NCBI GenBank assembly: GCA_009840445.1
Contig: VXNS01000084.1
Coordinates: forward strand, 18,704-82,703
Direction: 5' to 3'
Length of the DNA: 64,000 nucleotides
Source: Synechococcus sp. SB0662_bin_14
Lineage (GTDB): Bacteria > Cyanobacteriota > Cyanobacteriia > PCC-6307 > Cyanobiaceae
This document shows, in pieces, positions 1 to 9,424 of the stretch; the stretch's first letter is position 1; every line of letters starts with the position of its first letter. A program made the position numbers and the translations under genes. A model generated the notes under the pieces. It worked only from the letters and a program-made list of their open reading frames with translations. It was not told the DNA's origin and ran no database searches.

Positions 1-121
1 GTTGGCCCAGATGCCAGTAAAAGTGCTGGCCAATCTCCAGACCATGGGTTTCTTCAACGATGGGTTCGGCATCACGGGCCGGTAGAGCCTCGGCAAGGGG
101 AAGAAGGGTCTGCAACAGCAT
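1..121 (-). CDS. atpB: ATP synthase F0 subunit a, N-terminal fragment
   Basis: The ATG lies at 119-121 on the minus strand and 40 codons are visible before the window edge. The translation starts MLLQTLLPLAEALPARD and runs into a GLEIGQHFYWHLGQ stretch, which matches the start of cyanobacterial F0 subunit a (called atpI in many cyanobacteria). In this family the protein is the membrane subunit forming the proton half-channels against the c-ring. It begins 3 nt after the stop of the upstream atp1 gene, the usual order in cyanobacterial atp operons. The rest of the gene and the remaining F0F1 genes should lie to the left of the window. Confidence 0.8.
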   Translation of the reverse strand, partial: MLLQTLLPLAEALPARDAEPIVEETHGLEIGQHFYWHLGQ

Positions 122-124
122 GAC

Positions 125-508
125 TCAGGCAAGTGGGGAACCGGAAACGAAGGTTGTGGGCTTGTGGGAACCCGTCAGATCACCGAAGGCGATGAGCAAA
201 ATGGCCGGCTTGTAGAGCAAAAAGCCAAGGAAAGCCGGCAAGAGATTCAGCCCTTGAAGACGAAGAGCCAGAATGAATAGCAGAAGAGGAACCGCCAAGT
301 GCGCCTTCCCAAGGCTGTTGGAGCGCTTGCCCAGCCGTTCCACGGAACGTGAAAGCAGAAGCAGGTAGAGGATTCCCGCAGCGGCGCCGGCAAGAAGGCT
401 GAGGCACGTCTGCAGATCCCAGACCAGGACTGTCAACAGGCCGGCGCCGATGGTGATGATCAGGGTCAGCCGCAGTACCCGTTGCCGAAGATGGAAGAAC
501 TCCACCAT
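125..508 (-). CDS. atp1: ATP synthase protein I (Atp1-like small membrane protein)
   Basis: The conserved part begins at MVEFFHLRQRVLRLT and contains about four hydrophobic segments, ending near the FLLYKPAILLIAFGDL stretch typical of the small membrane protein encoded first in cyanobacterial and chloroplast-type atp operons. Its family role is not settled; assistance in c-ring or F0 assembly is the usual proposal. The frame stays open upstream to 748, but the extra 80 residues are Pro/Arg-rich and lack family similarity, so I prefer the start at 508; an ATG at 547 is an alternative. The gene abuts the subunit a gene and is presumably co-transcribed with it. Confidence 0.7.
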   Translation of the reverse strand: MVEFFHLRQRVLRLTLIITIGAGLLTVLVWDLQTCLSLLAGAAAGILYLLLLSRSVERLGKRSNSLGKAHLAVPLLLFILALRLQGLNLLPAFLGFLLYKPAILLIAFGDLTGSHKPTTFVSGSPLA

Positions 509-793
509 CGGACTGAGCACCCCCGGACCGGGTTGGTCCTCTGCCATCTTCGCTCGCGAAGAAGACGGGTTAACGGAGGGCATGAACCGATCCCAACCGT
601 CGCGATCACCAAGGGGAGGCGCGGGCAGGCTGTGGCCAGCGAGGCGATGGAGCAACTGGTCGCGCCAGAGGCTTGTTGGATGGGCTTGAAGCAAATCTTC
701 AGGAGACGCCTCAATGGCTAGCCCGTGGTTCACCCCCGCTCTGTCCACAGAGTTGCTTCACAAGCCAATGCAAGCGAATCCTAACATCCAGGG

Positions 794-1990
794 TCAGTGG
801 ATCGTGGGGCGCAGCAGAATCAATCTGCGTTCCCAGAGCCTCCTGACCTGTTCCCCCAGGCTCGCTCGACTCCTGTCGTCGTCAGCATCCAGCAGATGCT
901 GCAACGGTTGTGACGGCGCTGCATCAATGGCTTTCAGCAGGTTCACCTCCTTCTGGTCAAGATCCATGGGCTCCAGGTCGGGGTCCAGCAGTCGCGCACC
1001 GGGCCAGCCCCACAGGCAGGGATTGCGCTGGGCGGTGGCGGCCCACAGATCCTCGTCACTGCTCCAGGTGTGGTTGGGCAGGGGTGGCTTGCCGAGAAAA
1101 AACTCGAAATGGCTGATGTCCGTGTTCAGGGCCTCTATGAGTTGCCACTGCTGCCGATGGGGCAGAGCCTCGGCGCGCTCCAGGGCCTCTCCTTGCAAGA
1201 GAGTGTCCAGTTGCCAGATCCGAGGATTGCTGAAGCCCAGAAGCTCCAGCCCGCACCCCTCCACCAATTGGAAGAGCCTATCCAGGGTATAGCTGGTTTC
1301 CTGGGGGTGGAGATACATGTCGGCAAAGGCCGCGTCACCCACTGTGTCCAGGGTCCAGCGCTGATGATGGCGCTGGCGGATGCCGTTTTGCTCAGGCAAC
1401 TGGCCAATGAGTTGACGGGCAAACCGGACCCCCGCTTCATCGGCCTGAACACCCAGCAGCCTGAGGGCATGTTGGGTCCTGTGAATCTCCCAGCGGCCTC
1501 CGTCTGCATAGAGGAACAGGTGCAGGATGCCCCCGTCCGCCAAGGCCCTTGCCAGTGCCGCAAGGCCGGCGGCGGGATCCGCCATGTGGTGCAGAACGCC
1601 CACGGAATTGACGAGTTGAAACCGCCCCAGGGAAGGAGCCTCCAGCAGGCTGACGCAGTGGAAACGGATGCGCTGCTCACCGCCGGAGCGTCGCAGGCGC
1701 TCCTGGGCCACCGCCAGGGCTTGGGGGCTGATGTCCAGGGCGGTCACCCGGGCTTCGGGATTGAGATGCACCAGGTAGTCACTGCTCACGCCGGAGCCGC
1801 AACCGGCATCCAGAATGCGCAGGGGCTGGCCGGCATCAGGTGCCCGACCGGTGCAGTGGCCATAGGCAGTGGCGTAGCACCAACGCCAGTTGTAGCCCGG
1901 TGGCGGACCGTCCTGCAGGGGGTCTGGCGGATAGGGGAACCTGTTGTAGAAGTCACGCACCCGGGGCGTGGCCCCATCAGCCATGGTCAT
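794..1990 (-). CDS. Class I SAM-dependent methyltransferase
   Basis: About 398 residues. A Rossmann-type SAM-binding core is clear: motif I ILDAGCGSG, the acidic end of strand 2 in TALDIS, and a conserved LVNSVGVLHHM segment, followed by a long C-terminal extension of about 200 residues that I cannot assign. Near the N-terminus a VRDFYNRFPYPPDP motif is typical of a cyanobacterial methyltransferase group of unknown substrate. The start was placed at the MTMADG methionine (1990); a start nine codons upstream (2017) is possible. It is divergent from apcE. No substrate can be deduced. Confidence 0.8.
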   Translation of the reverse strand: MTMADGATPRVRDFYNRFPYPPDPLQDGPPPGYNWRWCYATAYGHCTGRAPDAGQPLRILDAGCGSGVSSDYLVHLNPEARVTALDISPQALAVAQERLRRSGGEQRIRFHCVSLLEAPSLGRFQLVNSVGVLHHMADPAAGLAALARALADGGILHLFLYADGGRWEIHRTQHALRLLGVQADEAGVRFARQLIGQLPEQNGIRQRHHQRWTLDTVGDAAFADMYLHPQETSYTLDRLFQLVEGCGLELLGFSNPRIWQLDTLLQGEALERAEALPHRQQWQLIEALNTDISHFEFFLGKPPLPNHTWSSDEDLWAATAQRNPCLWGWPGARLLDPDLEPMDLDQKEVNLLKAIDAAPSQPLQHLLDADDDRSRASLGEQVRRLWERRLILLRPTIH

Positions 1991-2171
1991 GGGGTGAGGA
2001 GATTGCGGCACCAACAAGTGTCAATGGGGAACCATCTCCGGACACCCCCGACGCTGCAAACAGCTGCAAACATTTGTTCACTGATCCTCTGGCTTTCCGC
2101 AACGACAGCGTAGCGTTTTGCCACAGAAGGCCTGAGCCATCGGGCCGTGGCTGCATCGGAGCCTTTCCTTC

Positions 2172-5100
2172 ATGACCGTGACCGTCAGCAGTGGCAGCAG
2201 TAGCGTTTCACCGCAACTGTATGACACCCTGCCGCTTTCCAGCCTGCGCCAGGCTGAACAGCAGGATCGCTTCCCCGATCGCACTGAGTTGGATCGGCTG
2301 ATCAACTTTTTCCAGGGTGGGCAACAACGGGTTGACGTTGCCCGTCGCCTTGCCGCCAACGCGGGCGCCATCATCGCCCAAGCGGCAAACCGCATCTTCT
2401 CGGGCGGAACCCCCCTGGCCTACCTGGAAGAGCCCCCGAGTCGCACTGCGGCCGTGCCCGGTGTGGGGTCAGCCTTCCCGGAAGGTCGATCAGAACAGAA
2501 AGCCTTTGACCGCTCTGTTGAAACGTTTGCCCAACCCACTGGTTCCAACCGGGGCGTGTTCACGCGCCTGTTGGAGAATTTCCGCCAGGCGGGGGACGTG
2601 GCGGTGGTCACTCCGGCAGGCTTTGCCCCCATTGACGTCTCCCGCTACGGCAAGGAACGCATGACCAAGTCCCTGCGGGATTTGGGTTGGTTCTTGCGCT
2701 ATGTGGGGTATGCCGTTGTGGCGGGCGATCCCAGCATCCTGGTGGTCAACGCCCGTGGACTGCGGGAGGTGCTGGAGAAAGGCTGTTCCATTCCAGCAAC
2801 GCTGCTGGCCCTGCAGGAAATGCGGGCGGCGGCGGCGGCCGTGTTCCGGGACGATCCGGAGAGCCGCCAGTTGGTGGTGGACTGTTTCAACGTCCTGCTC
2901 CAGGAACTCTCCGAGAGCGGTCCCTCACTCCGCCTCCGCCCCGGCAGTGGGGTGGCCCAGGGGCTCCAGCTTCCGGCAACCTATGCCGAGGCGGCCGCAT
3001 CACCAGGCCGCTACGTGATGCGACCAGGACTCTCGGGTCGGGAAAAAGCCGAGGTGGTGCGGGCCGCCTACCGCCAGGTGTTGGAGCGGGACGTGGCGAA
3101 GGCCTACTCCCTGCGGCTGGCGGCGCCCGAGACCGACGTGCGCAACGGGCGCATCTCCATGCGGGAGTTTGTGCGCAGCATTGGTCACTCTTCCCTCTAC
3201 CGTCGGGACTTCTATAGCAACCAGTCCAACAGTCGGGTGGTGGAGCTGGCCTTCCGCCATTTCCTCGGACGTGGCGTGAGCACCCTGGAGGAGTTCCGTC
3301 AGGCCTTTGCCGTGGTCTCCAGTGGTGGGCAAGGCGCCCTTGTGGACTTCCTGGTGGATTCCGCCGAGTACGGCCGCATCTACGGCGAGGAGACGGTTCC
3401 CTACCTGCGGGATCTGGGGGAAGAGGCCCAGGAAAGCGCCAACTGGGGTCCCAACCGCAAACTTTTCAATTACGCGGCGCGCTTTCAGGGGGCTCCCCAG
3501 TATGTGACCAGCTTCTCCGGCCAGCGTCGTCCCCTCCCGGATCAGCATGCCTACGGCGGCGCCAACGATCCGCTGGCCAACCAGTATGGCGCCATCTTCC
3601 CGTCCAGCACCAGCGCCCCCAAAACCCTGGCCGCAGGCTTTGGCTACGACAGTCGCCGCCTGTTCGTGGGGAGTGCTCCCGGCCTGAGCGCCCAGATGGG
3701 ATCAGCGGACCTGCGCAAGCCCCGCCCCACCACGTCGGGACCCAAGGTGGTCCGCCTGCAACAGGTGGCCACGGGTGGAGCGTCAGTCCCGCGCCGTGGA
3801 GGACGTCCCAGCATCCGCTACACCGAGTCCTCCACCCAGGCGGTGGTGGCAGCCGTCTACCGGCAGGTCCTCGGCACCCTGGGCTATGAGGGAGAACGCC
3901 TCTCCAGTGAAGAGGTCAAGCTGGAGAACGGGGACATTAGCCTGCGGGAGTTTGTGCGGGTGGTGGCCTGCTCCAACAGGTTCCGCAAGCGCTACTGGGA
4001 CGGCCTGTACGTGGTCAAGGCCATTGAGGTGATCCACCGGCACCTGCTGGGGCGCCCCACCTATGGCCGCTGGGAAATTGACGCCTATTTCGACGTGGCC
4101 TCCCGCGAAGGCTTCTACGGCATCGTCAACGCCATGGTGGACTCTCAGGAGTACAGCCAGGTCTTTGGGGACGACACGGTTCCTTACGAGCGCTACATCA
4201 CCCCAACGGACCGGGTGACACGGCAAGTTCCAGGATTGCGGCCGGATTACAAGATCCCCTACGTGGGCGATACGTCCAATCCTCTCCGTGGCCAGCGGCG
4301 GCCCGAGCGCCGTCCAGCCAGGGGGTTCCAGTACAGCGGCGCCTTGCCACGCCGTGGTGTGGACCGCGTTCGTCCCTTCCTTGCGGCCCGGATCACGGTC
4401 ATGCCGCCGGGGGCAGCGCCCCGTTTTGTCCGGGGGCTTCCGCTTCCCCGCAAAGAGGTGGTGTCCCTCACCAACCGTGGCGACAGCAGCCAGCTTCAGC
4501 AGGTGATCCGCGCTGCCTATTGCCAGGTGTTGGGCAACATTCAACCCATGGAATCCGAACGGCTCACCAAAGCGGAATCCCAACTGGCCCATGGGACCAT
4601 CACTGTGCGGCAGTTTGTGCGGGAGATTGCCCTGAGCGACCTGTGCCGTCGCCGCTATTTCGAGGTGTGTAACCCCCAGCAGTTCGTGGCCTTCAACTTC
4701 CGCCACCTGCTGGGACGGCCTCCGGCCAATCAACAGGAGTTGGCTGTCCATTCCCGCCTAGTGGCCGAGCAGGGTTTGGTGGCCGAGGTGGACAGCTATC
4801 TCGACAGCGATGAGTACCTGCAGCGTTTTGGGGAAGACGTGGTGCCCTATTCCATCGAGAACACCCTCCCACGCACCTACAACACTCCCAGCTTTACAAC
4901 AGTGTTTGCCGGGATTGCAGCGGGCGCTCAGCCAACCACCAGCACCAGCATGGCGCCTGATTCCGATGTGGAGCCACCCCCTTGGACGGCCAAGGTGAGC
5001 GGCCGGGCCACCCTGCCAGATTTTCTGAAGGGGGTGCCCATGCGCAATCTCCCGACCAATCTGCTGTTTACCCCCGCCACAGGGTTGTTCTCAGCGCCTG

Positions 5101-5612
5101 GTCAACCGAGACGCACGCCACCGTCGATCAAGCTCCGCCTCTCTCCCAACCCCAGTGAACAGGAGTTGAACGTTGTGGTCAATGCCGCCTACCGTCAGCT
5201 TTTGGGCCGGATTCCGCTTGCGGAAGAGCGGCTGACCTCGGCCGAATCCCAACTCCGTTCCGGACGCATCACGGTGGCTGGTTTCATTGCGCAGGTGAGT
5301 GCCAGTTCCTTGTTCCAGAACCGCCTGTCCTCCCTCCCGGCGCTGAAGGCGGCTGATGCGGCCTTCATGGCCCTTCAGGGCCGCTCCCCCAGCCAGGCGG
5401 AGGCCAGCGCGTTCGCTGACCAACAGGCCCGCCTCGGCAAAGCAGCCGCTGTGGCCACTCTCCTGGGCACGGCTGAGTACAAAGAGCGTTTTGGGGACAA
5501 CACCGTGCCCGTGGTGGAAGGAACCCAGACGTTCCCCGGTCGCAGTCAGGCCGTGATCACGCGGACGGCACGCCTGGATGGGGGGCCTGCAGGCATTACC
5601 CCACGACCTTGA
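2172..5612 (+). CDS. apcE: Phycobilisome core-membrane linker (LCM, anchor polypeptide)
   Basis: 1146 residues. Residues about 1-240 form a phycobiliprotein-like domain with the usual inserted loop (about 77-150) and Cys205 in a GCSIP context, the probable phycocyanobilin attachment site. Four linker REP domains follow, starting near residues 286, 554, 772 and 995, each with the AAYRQVLG-type opening and an EYxxxFGEDxVPY-type close, joined by Pro/Arg-rich arms. In the family this protein organises the allophycocyanin cylinders, anchors the phycobilisome to thylakoids and acts as a terminal energy emitter. Four REPs match the roughly 128-kDa form known from Anabaena, whereas many unicellular strains carry two or three. 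It is followed by apcA, apcB and apcC after a long spacer. Confidence 0.97.
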   Translation: MTVTVSSGSSSVSPQLYDTLPLSSLRQAEQQDRFPDRTELDRLINFFQGGQQRVDVARRLAANAGAIIAQAANRIFSGGTPLAYLEEPPSRTAAVPGVGSAFPEGRSEQKAFDRSVETFAQPTGSNRGVFTRLLENFRQAGDVAVVTPAGFAPIDVSRYGKERMTKSLRDLGWFLRYVGYAVVAGDPSILVVNARGLREVLEKGCSIPATLLALQEMRAAAAAVFRDDPESRQLVVDCFNVLLQELSESGPSLRLRPGSGVAQGLQLPATYAEAAASPGRYVMRPGLSGREKAEVVRAAYRQVLERDVAKAYSLRLAAPETDVRNGRISMREFVRSIGHSSLYRRDFYSNQSNSRVVELAFRHFLGRGVSTLEEFRQAFAVVSSGGQGALVDFLVDSAEYGRIYGEETVPYLRDLGEEAQESANWGPNRKLFNYAARFQGAPQYVTSFSGQRRPLPDQHAYGGANDPLANQYGAIFPSSTSAPKTLAAGFGYDSRRLFVGSAPGLSAQMGSADLRKPRPTTSGPKVVRLQQVATGGASVPRRGGRPSIRYTESSTQAVVAAVYRQVLGTLGYEGERLSSEEVKLENGDISLREFVRVVACSNRFRKRYWDGLYVVKAIEVIHRHLLGRPTYGRWEIDAYFDVASREGFYGIVNAMVDSQEYSQVFGDDTVPYERYITPTDRVTRQVPGLRPDYKIPYVGDTSNPLRGQRRPERRPARGFQYSGALPRRGVDRVRPFLAARITVMPPGAAPRFVRGLPLPRKEVVSLTNRGDSSQLQQVIRAAYCQVLGNIQPMESERLTKAESQLAHGTITVRQFVREIALSDLCRRRYFEVCNPQQFVAFNFRHLLGRPPANQQELAVHSRLVAEQGLVAEVDSYLDSDEYLQRFGEDVVPYSIENTLPRTYNTPSFTTVFAGIAAGAQPTTSTSMAPDSDVEPPPWTAKVSGRATLPDFLKGVPMRNLPTNLLFTPATGLFSAPGQPRRTPPSIKLRLSPNPSEQELNVVVNAAYRQLLGRIPLAEERLTSAESQLRSGRITVAGFIAQVSASSLFQNRLSSLPALKAADAAFMALQGRSPSQAEASAFADQQARLGKAAAVATLLGTAEYKERFGDNTVPVVEGTQTFPGRSQAVITRTARLDGGPAGITPRP

Positions 5613-6178
5613 GTGAGACTGGTGGCCCCCCAAGCCCTGCGCCACGGCGTTGCTGTTCTTGAAACCCGGTGATCTTAATGGGGTTTCCTGGTATTGCAGC
5701 GCTTTAGAGCTGGCCAAATCTCTATAACGAAAGGCGCCCAACGGAGCAGCGTTGTCTTTAGTTGAAGACAGGGCTAGTTTTGTGTTCTCATGATAGGGCT
5801 AGCTTGCCCGTACGGGCTTGTCTATTCATAGATTGCCATTCCTTTTCGGTAAAGAGTTGCCGTGAAGAACTGTTACATAACTCTGGAGATTTTCGGCAAC
5901 GGGGCCTGGTTACCGGAAAGACGGTCAGCACGGGAACTGGCCAACGGCTGCCATGGGACGGCCTGTGGAACGGCAATCAAACGTTACTTGCCTTGTATTT
6001 GTTACGGAATCAGGGACGGGACCGCTGCCGGCTGCCATAAATCGCCTAATGTCCTTTAGGCATTGGCCAAGGCGGCTCTACCTGGTCCCCCATGACCGGT
6101 TCAGCTTGTCTTAATCTTTACCAATCCCCCCAACCCTGGTCCTCTCAGGAGAGACCGTACGCTTCGAGGCCGAACCGA
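5613..6178 (+). promoter_or_regulatory. Non-coding spacer between apcE and apcA
   Basis: A 566-bp stretch without a convincing gene. It is AT-richer than its flanks and presumably holds the 3' end of apcE plus the promoter and leader of apcABC. The only structure I see near the apcE end is a short weak hairpin (AAACCC pairing with GGGTTT around 5665-5690) without a T-run. Several short open frames cross it but none has family similarity. The size of the spacer suggests that apcABC has its own promoter; this is inference. Confidence 0.5.
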
Positions 6179-6664
6179 ATGAGCATCGTCTCCAATTCGA
6201 TCATTAACGCCGATGCCGAGGCCCGCTACTTGAGCCCCGGTGAACTGGATCAAATCAAGTCTTTTGTCTCTGGCGGCGCCCAGCGGCTGCGAGTAGCGAA
6301 TGCTCTTAGCGAAAATCGCGAGCGCATCGTCAAGCAGGCTGGCAGCCAGTTGTTCCAGAAGCGCCCCGACGTCATCTCTCCGGGCGGTAATGCCTATGGA
6401 GAAGACATGACTGCCGCCTGTCTGCGTGACATGGACTACTACCTGCGTCTGGTCACCTATGGGATTGTCTCGGGCGATGTCACCCCCATTGAGGAGATCG
6501 GCATCATTGGCGCCCGTGAAATGTACCGTTCTTTGGGCACCCCCCTGGACGCCATTGTGGAGTCGGTGCGTGAGATGAAGTCCACATCCCTGTCTCTCCT
6601 TGGTGGCCAGGATGCTGATGAGGCATCCTTCTACTTTGACTATGTGATTGGCGCCCTGTCCTGA
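6179..6664 (+). CDS. apcA: Allophycocyanin alpha subunit
   Basis: 161 residues, the standard length, starting [18 protein letters not shown]. Cys81 in the [14 protein letters not shown] context is the conserved phycocyanobilin attachment site. The frame is open 29 codons further upstream, but the family start and length fix the ATG at 6179. In the phycobilisome core it pairs with ApcB to form alpha-beta monomers that assemble into trimers and receive energy from phycocyanin rods. It is the first gene of an apcA-apcB-apcC group that ends in a strong terminator. Confidence 0.98.
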   Translation: MSIVSNSIINADAEARYLSPGELDQIKSFVSGGAQRLRVANALSENRERIVKQAGSQLFQKRPDVISPGGNAYGEDMTAACLRDMDYYLRLVTYGIVSGDVTPIEEIGIIGAREMYRSLGTPLDAIVESVREMKSTSLSLLGGQDADEASFYFDYVIGALS

Positions 6665-6715
6665 GGCCGCCGCATTTTACCAGACCCTTCCTCCATTCTC
6701 CACGCTTCTCAGGTC

Positions 6716-7204
6716 ATGCAAGACGCAATCACGTCTGTTATCAACTCCTCCGACGTCCAAGGGCTCTACCTGGACGACGGCTCCATGTCCAAGCTGCAAT
6801 CCTACTTCCGCAGTGGCGAGTTGCGGGTGCGGGCAGCGGCGACAATTAGCGCCAATGCTTCCGCCATTGTCCGCGATGCCGTGGCCAAGGCCCTTCTCTA
6901 CTCGGATATCACCCGCCCCGGCGGCAACATGTACACCACCCGCCGCTACGCTGCCTGCATCCGCGATATGGACTACTATCTGCGGTATTCCACCTACGCC
7001 ATGCTGGCTGGAGACACTTCCATCCTGGACGAGCGGGTTCTCAACGGTCTTCGCGAGACCTACAACTCCCTGGGCGTGCCCATCGGCGCCACCGTGCAGG
7101 CCATCCAAGCCATGAAACAGGTCACCGCCTCCCTGGTAGGTGCTGATGCCGGCAAAGAGATGGGTGTGTACTTCGACTACATCTGCTCCGGCCTGGGCGG
7201 CTGA
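6716..7204 (+). CDS. apcB: Allophycocyanin beta subunit
   Basis: 162 residues, standard length. Cys81 in [14 protein letters not shown] is the bilin attachment site, and Asn71 in the PGGNMY context is the position methylated in this family. It partners ApcA in the core cylinders. It lies 51 nt after apcA and 38 nt before apcC, so the three are almost certainly one transcript. Confidence 0.98.
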   Translation: MQDAITSVINSSDVQGLYLDDGSMSKLQSYFRSGELRVRAAATISANASAIVRDAVAKALLYSDITRPGGNMYTTRRYAACIRDMDYYLRYSTYAMLAGDTSILDERVLNGLRETYNSLGVPIGATVQAIQAMKQVTASLVGADAGKEMGVYFDYICSGLGG

Positions 7205-7242
7205 GCGCCTGGCGGATCGAATCCCGCAGTGAGGAACGTTTT

Positions 7243-7443
7243 ATGCGTCTTTTCAAGATCACCGCTTGCCTGCCCACGCAGCGCAGCATCCGCGCCCAGC
7301 GGGAACTGCAAAACACCTACTTCACCAAGTGGGTTCCTTACGACAGTTGGTTCGCTGAGCAGCAGCGCATCCAGAAGCAGGGGGGGAAAGTTCTCAAGGT
7401 CGAGCTTTGTGCAGGTCGCCAACAGGACAACGTTGGGCTTTGA
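7243..7443 (+). CDS. apcC: Phycobilisome small core linker (LC)
   Basis: 66 residues, starting MRLFKITACLPTQRSIRAQ, a typical CpcD-domain small linker that caps and stabilises allophycocyanin trimers in the core. A GAGG ribosome-binding site precedes the ATG. It is the last gene of apcABC, with a rho-independent terminator about 30 nt after its stop. Confidence 0.96.
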   Translation: MRLFKITACLPTQRSIRAQRELQNTYFTKWVPYDSWFAEQQRIQKQGGKVLKVELCAGRQQDNVGL

Positions 7444-7474
7444 GTTGGTTCCACCACCACAAGCCATTCCAATG

Positions 7475-7499
7475 AAAGCCTGGCTTTGCCAGGCTTTTT
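7475..7499 (+). terminator. Rho-independent terminator of apcABC
   Basis: A perfect ten-base stem (AAAGCCTGGC pairing with GCCAGGCTTT) with a TTT loop, followed by further T residues. It lies directly downstream of apcC and 31 nt before ftsW, separating the pigment operon from the cell-division and cytochrome genes. Confidence 0.93.
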
Positions 7500-7529
7500 C
7501 TGTGCCCGGGATTTGGAGAAACGGTAGCG

Positions 7530-8672
7530 ATGATCAAGCCAAAGCTCGACTCCCAGGACGACGCCTGGCCTGCGGATGCACGACTGCTTCTCCTGCTGAC
7601 TGCCCTCTGGAGCCTCGTGGGACTTCTTATTCTGGCATCCGCCAGTTGGTGGTCTGCACAGCAGGAGTTGGGGGACAGTTTGTACTACGTCAAGCGCCAA
7701 GCGTTCTGGCTGCTGACGGGCTGGTGCCTGCTTCTGGTCATTGTACGCCAGCCTCTGCGCCAGTGGTTGCGCCTGAGCGCCGTAGGCATGCTGGCCGGTC
7801 TGGCGCTGTTGGTGCTGACCATCTTTTTTGGGGTCACCATCAACGGCGCATCCCGCTGGCTGGTGGTCGGCCCCGTGCAGATACAGCCCTCGGAGTTGAT
7901 CAAGCCCCTGGTCATTCTCCAGGCCGCCGTGCTGTTCTCCAATTGGCAGCGCCACTGGATGGTGCAGCGGTTGTTCTGGATTGGTGTTTTTGCCGTGGTC
8001 CTGGCTTTGATTTTAAGGCAACCCAATCTCAGCACGGCAACCCTGCTGGGGCTGCTGCTCTGGCTCATGGCCTTTACCGCCGGCCTGCCCATGGGCCAAC
8101 TCATGGGTGTCGCCGGGCTGGGCCTGGGGGCAGGCGTCACAAGCCTCGTGGTGAATCCATATCAACTTCAGCGGGTCATTGCCTTCCTGAACCCGTGGTC
8201 GGATCCCACGGGTAGTGGCTATCAGTTGATCCAAAGCATTTTGGCCATTGGATCAGGAGGCATGAGTGGCGCCGGCTTTGCGCTGTCAACCCAGAAGCTC
8301 CACTACCTTCCCTTCCACACCACGGATTTCATCTTTGCAGTCTATGCTGAAGAGTTGGGCTTCCTCGGCTGCCTGCTTCTGCTCTGCTTTCTATTGGTGT
8401 TTGCCTTGCTGGGCCTGCGGGTTGCCTGCACCAGCCTGGATCGGAAGTCTCAACTCGTTGCCAGTGGGGCCACCATTCTCCTGGTGGGCCAGGCCATTCT
8501 CAACATGGCTGTTGCCACAGGGGTAGTCCCCACCACGGGACTGCCCTTCCCCTTGTTCAGCTATGGGGGGAGCGCCGTGCTCAGTTGCCTGGTCACGGCA
8601 GGACTCCTCATCCGCGCCAATCTGGAGCGCACGGAAAAAAGCTACGCTCTCAAACAGAATCAGCGTGGTTAA
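7530..8672 (+). CDS. ftsW: SEDS peptidoglycan glycosyltransferase FtsW
   Basis: 380 residues with about ten membrane segments. Family motifs are present: NGASRWLVVGPVQIQPSE, GSGYQLIQSILAIGSGG, LPFHTTDFIFAVYAEELGF and GLPFPLFSYGGSA. SEDS proteins polymerise lipid II into glycan strands; FtsW works at the division septum with a class B penicillin-binding protein. FtsW rather than RodA is inferred from the cyanobacterial context. Its stop codon overlaps the likely GTG start of ccdA, so translation is probably coupled. Confidence 0.93.
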   Translation: MIKPKLDSQDDAWPADARLLLLLTALWSLVGLLILASASWWSAQQELGDSLYYVKRQAFWLLTGWCLLLVIVRQPLRQWLRLSAVGMLAGLALLVLTIFFGVTINGASRWLVVGPVQIQPSELIKPLVILQAAVLFSNWQRHWMVQRLFWIGVFAVVLALILRQPNLSTATLLGLLLWLMAFTAGLPMGQLMGVAGLGLGAGVTSLVVNPYQLQRVIAFLNPWSDPTGSGYQLIQSILAIGSGGMSGAGFALSTQKLHYLPFHTTDFIFAVYAEELGFLGCLLLLCFLLVFALLGLRVACTSLDRKSQLVASGATILLVGQAILNMAVATGVVPTTGLPFPLFSYGGSAVLSCLVTAGLLIRANLERTEKSYALKQNQRG

Positions 8673-9420
8673 GCTCGTGCCTCTACTGGCCTCTGCAGTG
8701 GATTTTGGCCTGGCCGATGCTTCCCGTTGGGGAGAGCACCTGCTGAACCACAGCCTCACCGCTCCGTGGCCTCTCACCCTGGCTGTAGTGACCTTCCTGG
8801 GTCTCCTCACGTCCCTGGGCCCCTGCTCCCTGTCCCTTCTGCCCGTCACCATGGCGTTTCTGGCGGGAACCAACTCCGAGGTCCTGCGCCCCTGGCAGCG
8901 CAGCAGTGCGTTTGCTGGGGGCGTTGTTGTCACCCTGACGGGGCTTGGTCTCCTCAGTTCCCTCATGGGCCGGATCTACGGCCAGATTCCTGCATTGGCG
9001 ACAACCTTGGTGGCTGCTCTGGCGTTGGTCATGGGCCTCAACCTGCTGGGATTGTTGCCCATGGCATGGCCCACGGGACCGACGGGGCCATGGATCCATC
9101 GCCGCATCCCCCCGGTGCTGGTCCCCGCCGCTGCGGGTCTGTTCTTCGGCCTGACAGCCTCTCCCTGCACAACGCCTGTCTTGGCTGTGCTTCTGGCCTG
9201 GATTGGTAGTGACGGCCGTCCCCTGTTGGGCGCCGTGCTTTTGGCGGGCTTTGGGGTGGGGCAAGTGTTGCCACTGCTCCTGGTGGGAACCGCAGCCGCG
9301 TCCCTGCCCCGGCTGCTGGCGCTCCGTTCCTGGACCCAGTGGATTCCACGCTTCAGCGGCGCCATCCTGGTGTCGGTTGGCAGCATCCTTTTGCTCTCAC
9401 AACTCCCCATATCCTCCTAA
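8665..9420 (+). CDS. ccdA: Thiol-disulfide transporter CcdA (cytochrome c biogenesis)
   Basis: About 251 residues with six or more membrane segments. The two conserved cysteines sit in [12 protein letters not shown] and [10 protein letters not shown], the arrangement used by CcdA/DsbD-type proteins to move reducing power across the membrane for apocytochrome c thiol reduction. A longer frame starts at 8563 inside ftsW, but I prefer the GTG at 8665 (or 8677), which overlaps the ftsW stop slightly. Followed 4 nt later by ccs1, the other system II component. Confidence 0.9.
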   Translation: MVKLVPLLASAVDFGLADASRWGEHLLNHSLTAPWPLTLAVVTFLGLLTSLGPCSLSLLPVTMAFLAGTNSEVLRPWQRSSAFAGGVVVTLTGLGLLSSLMGRIYGQIPALATTLVAALALVMGLNLLGLLPMAWPTGPTGPWIHRRIPPVLVPAAAGLFFGLTASPCTTPVLAVLLAWIGSDGRPLLGAVLLAGFGVGQVLPLLLVGTAAASLPRLLALRSWTQWIPRFSGAILVSVGSILLLSQLPISS

Positions 9421-9424
9421 AGCC

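Noticed and set aside
1070..2113. 347-codon plus-strand frame
   Set aside because: Antisense of the methyltransferase gene, no domain-like content.
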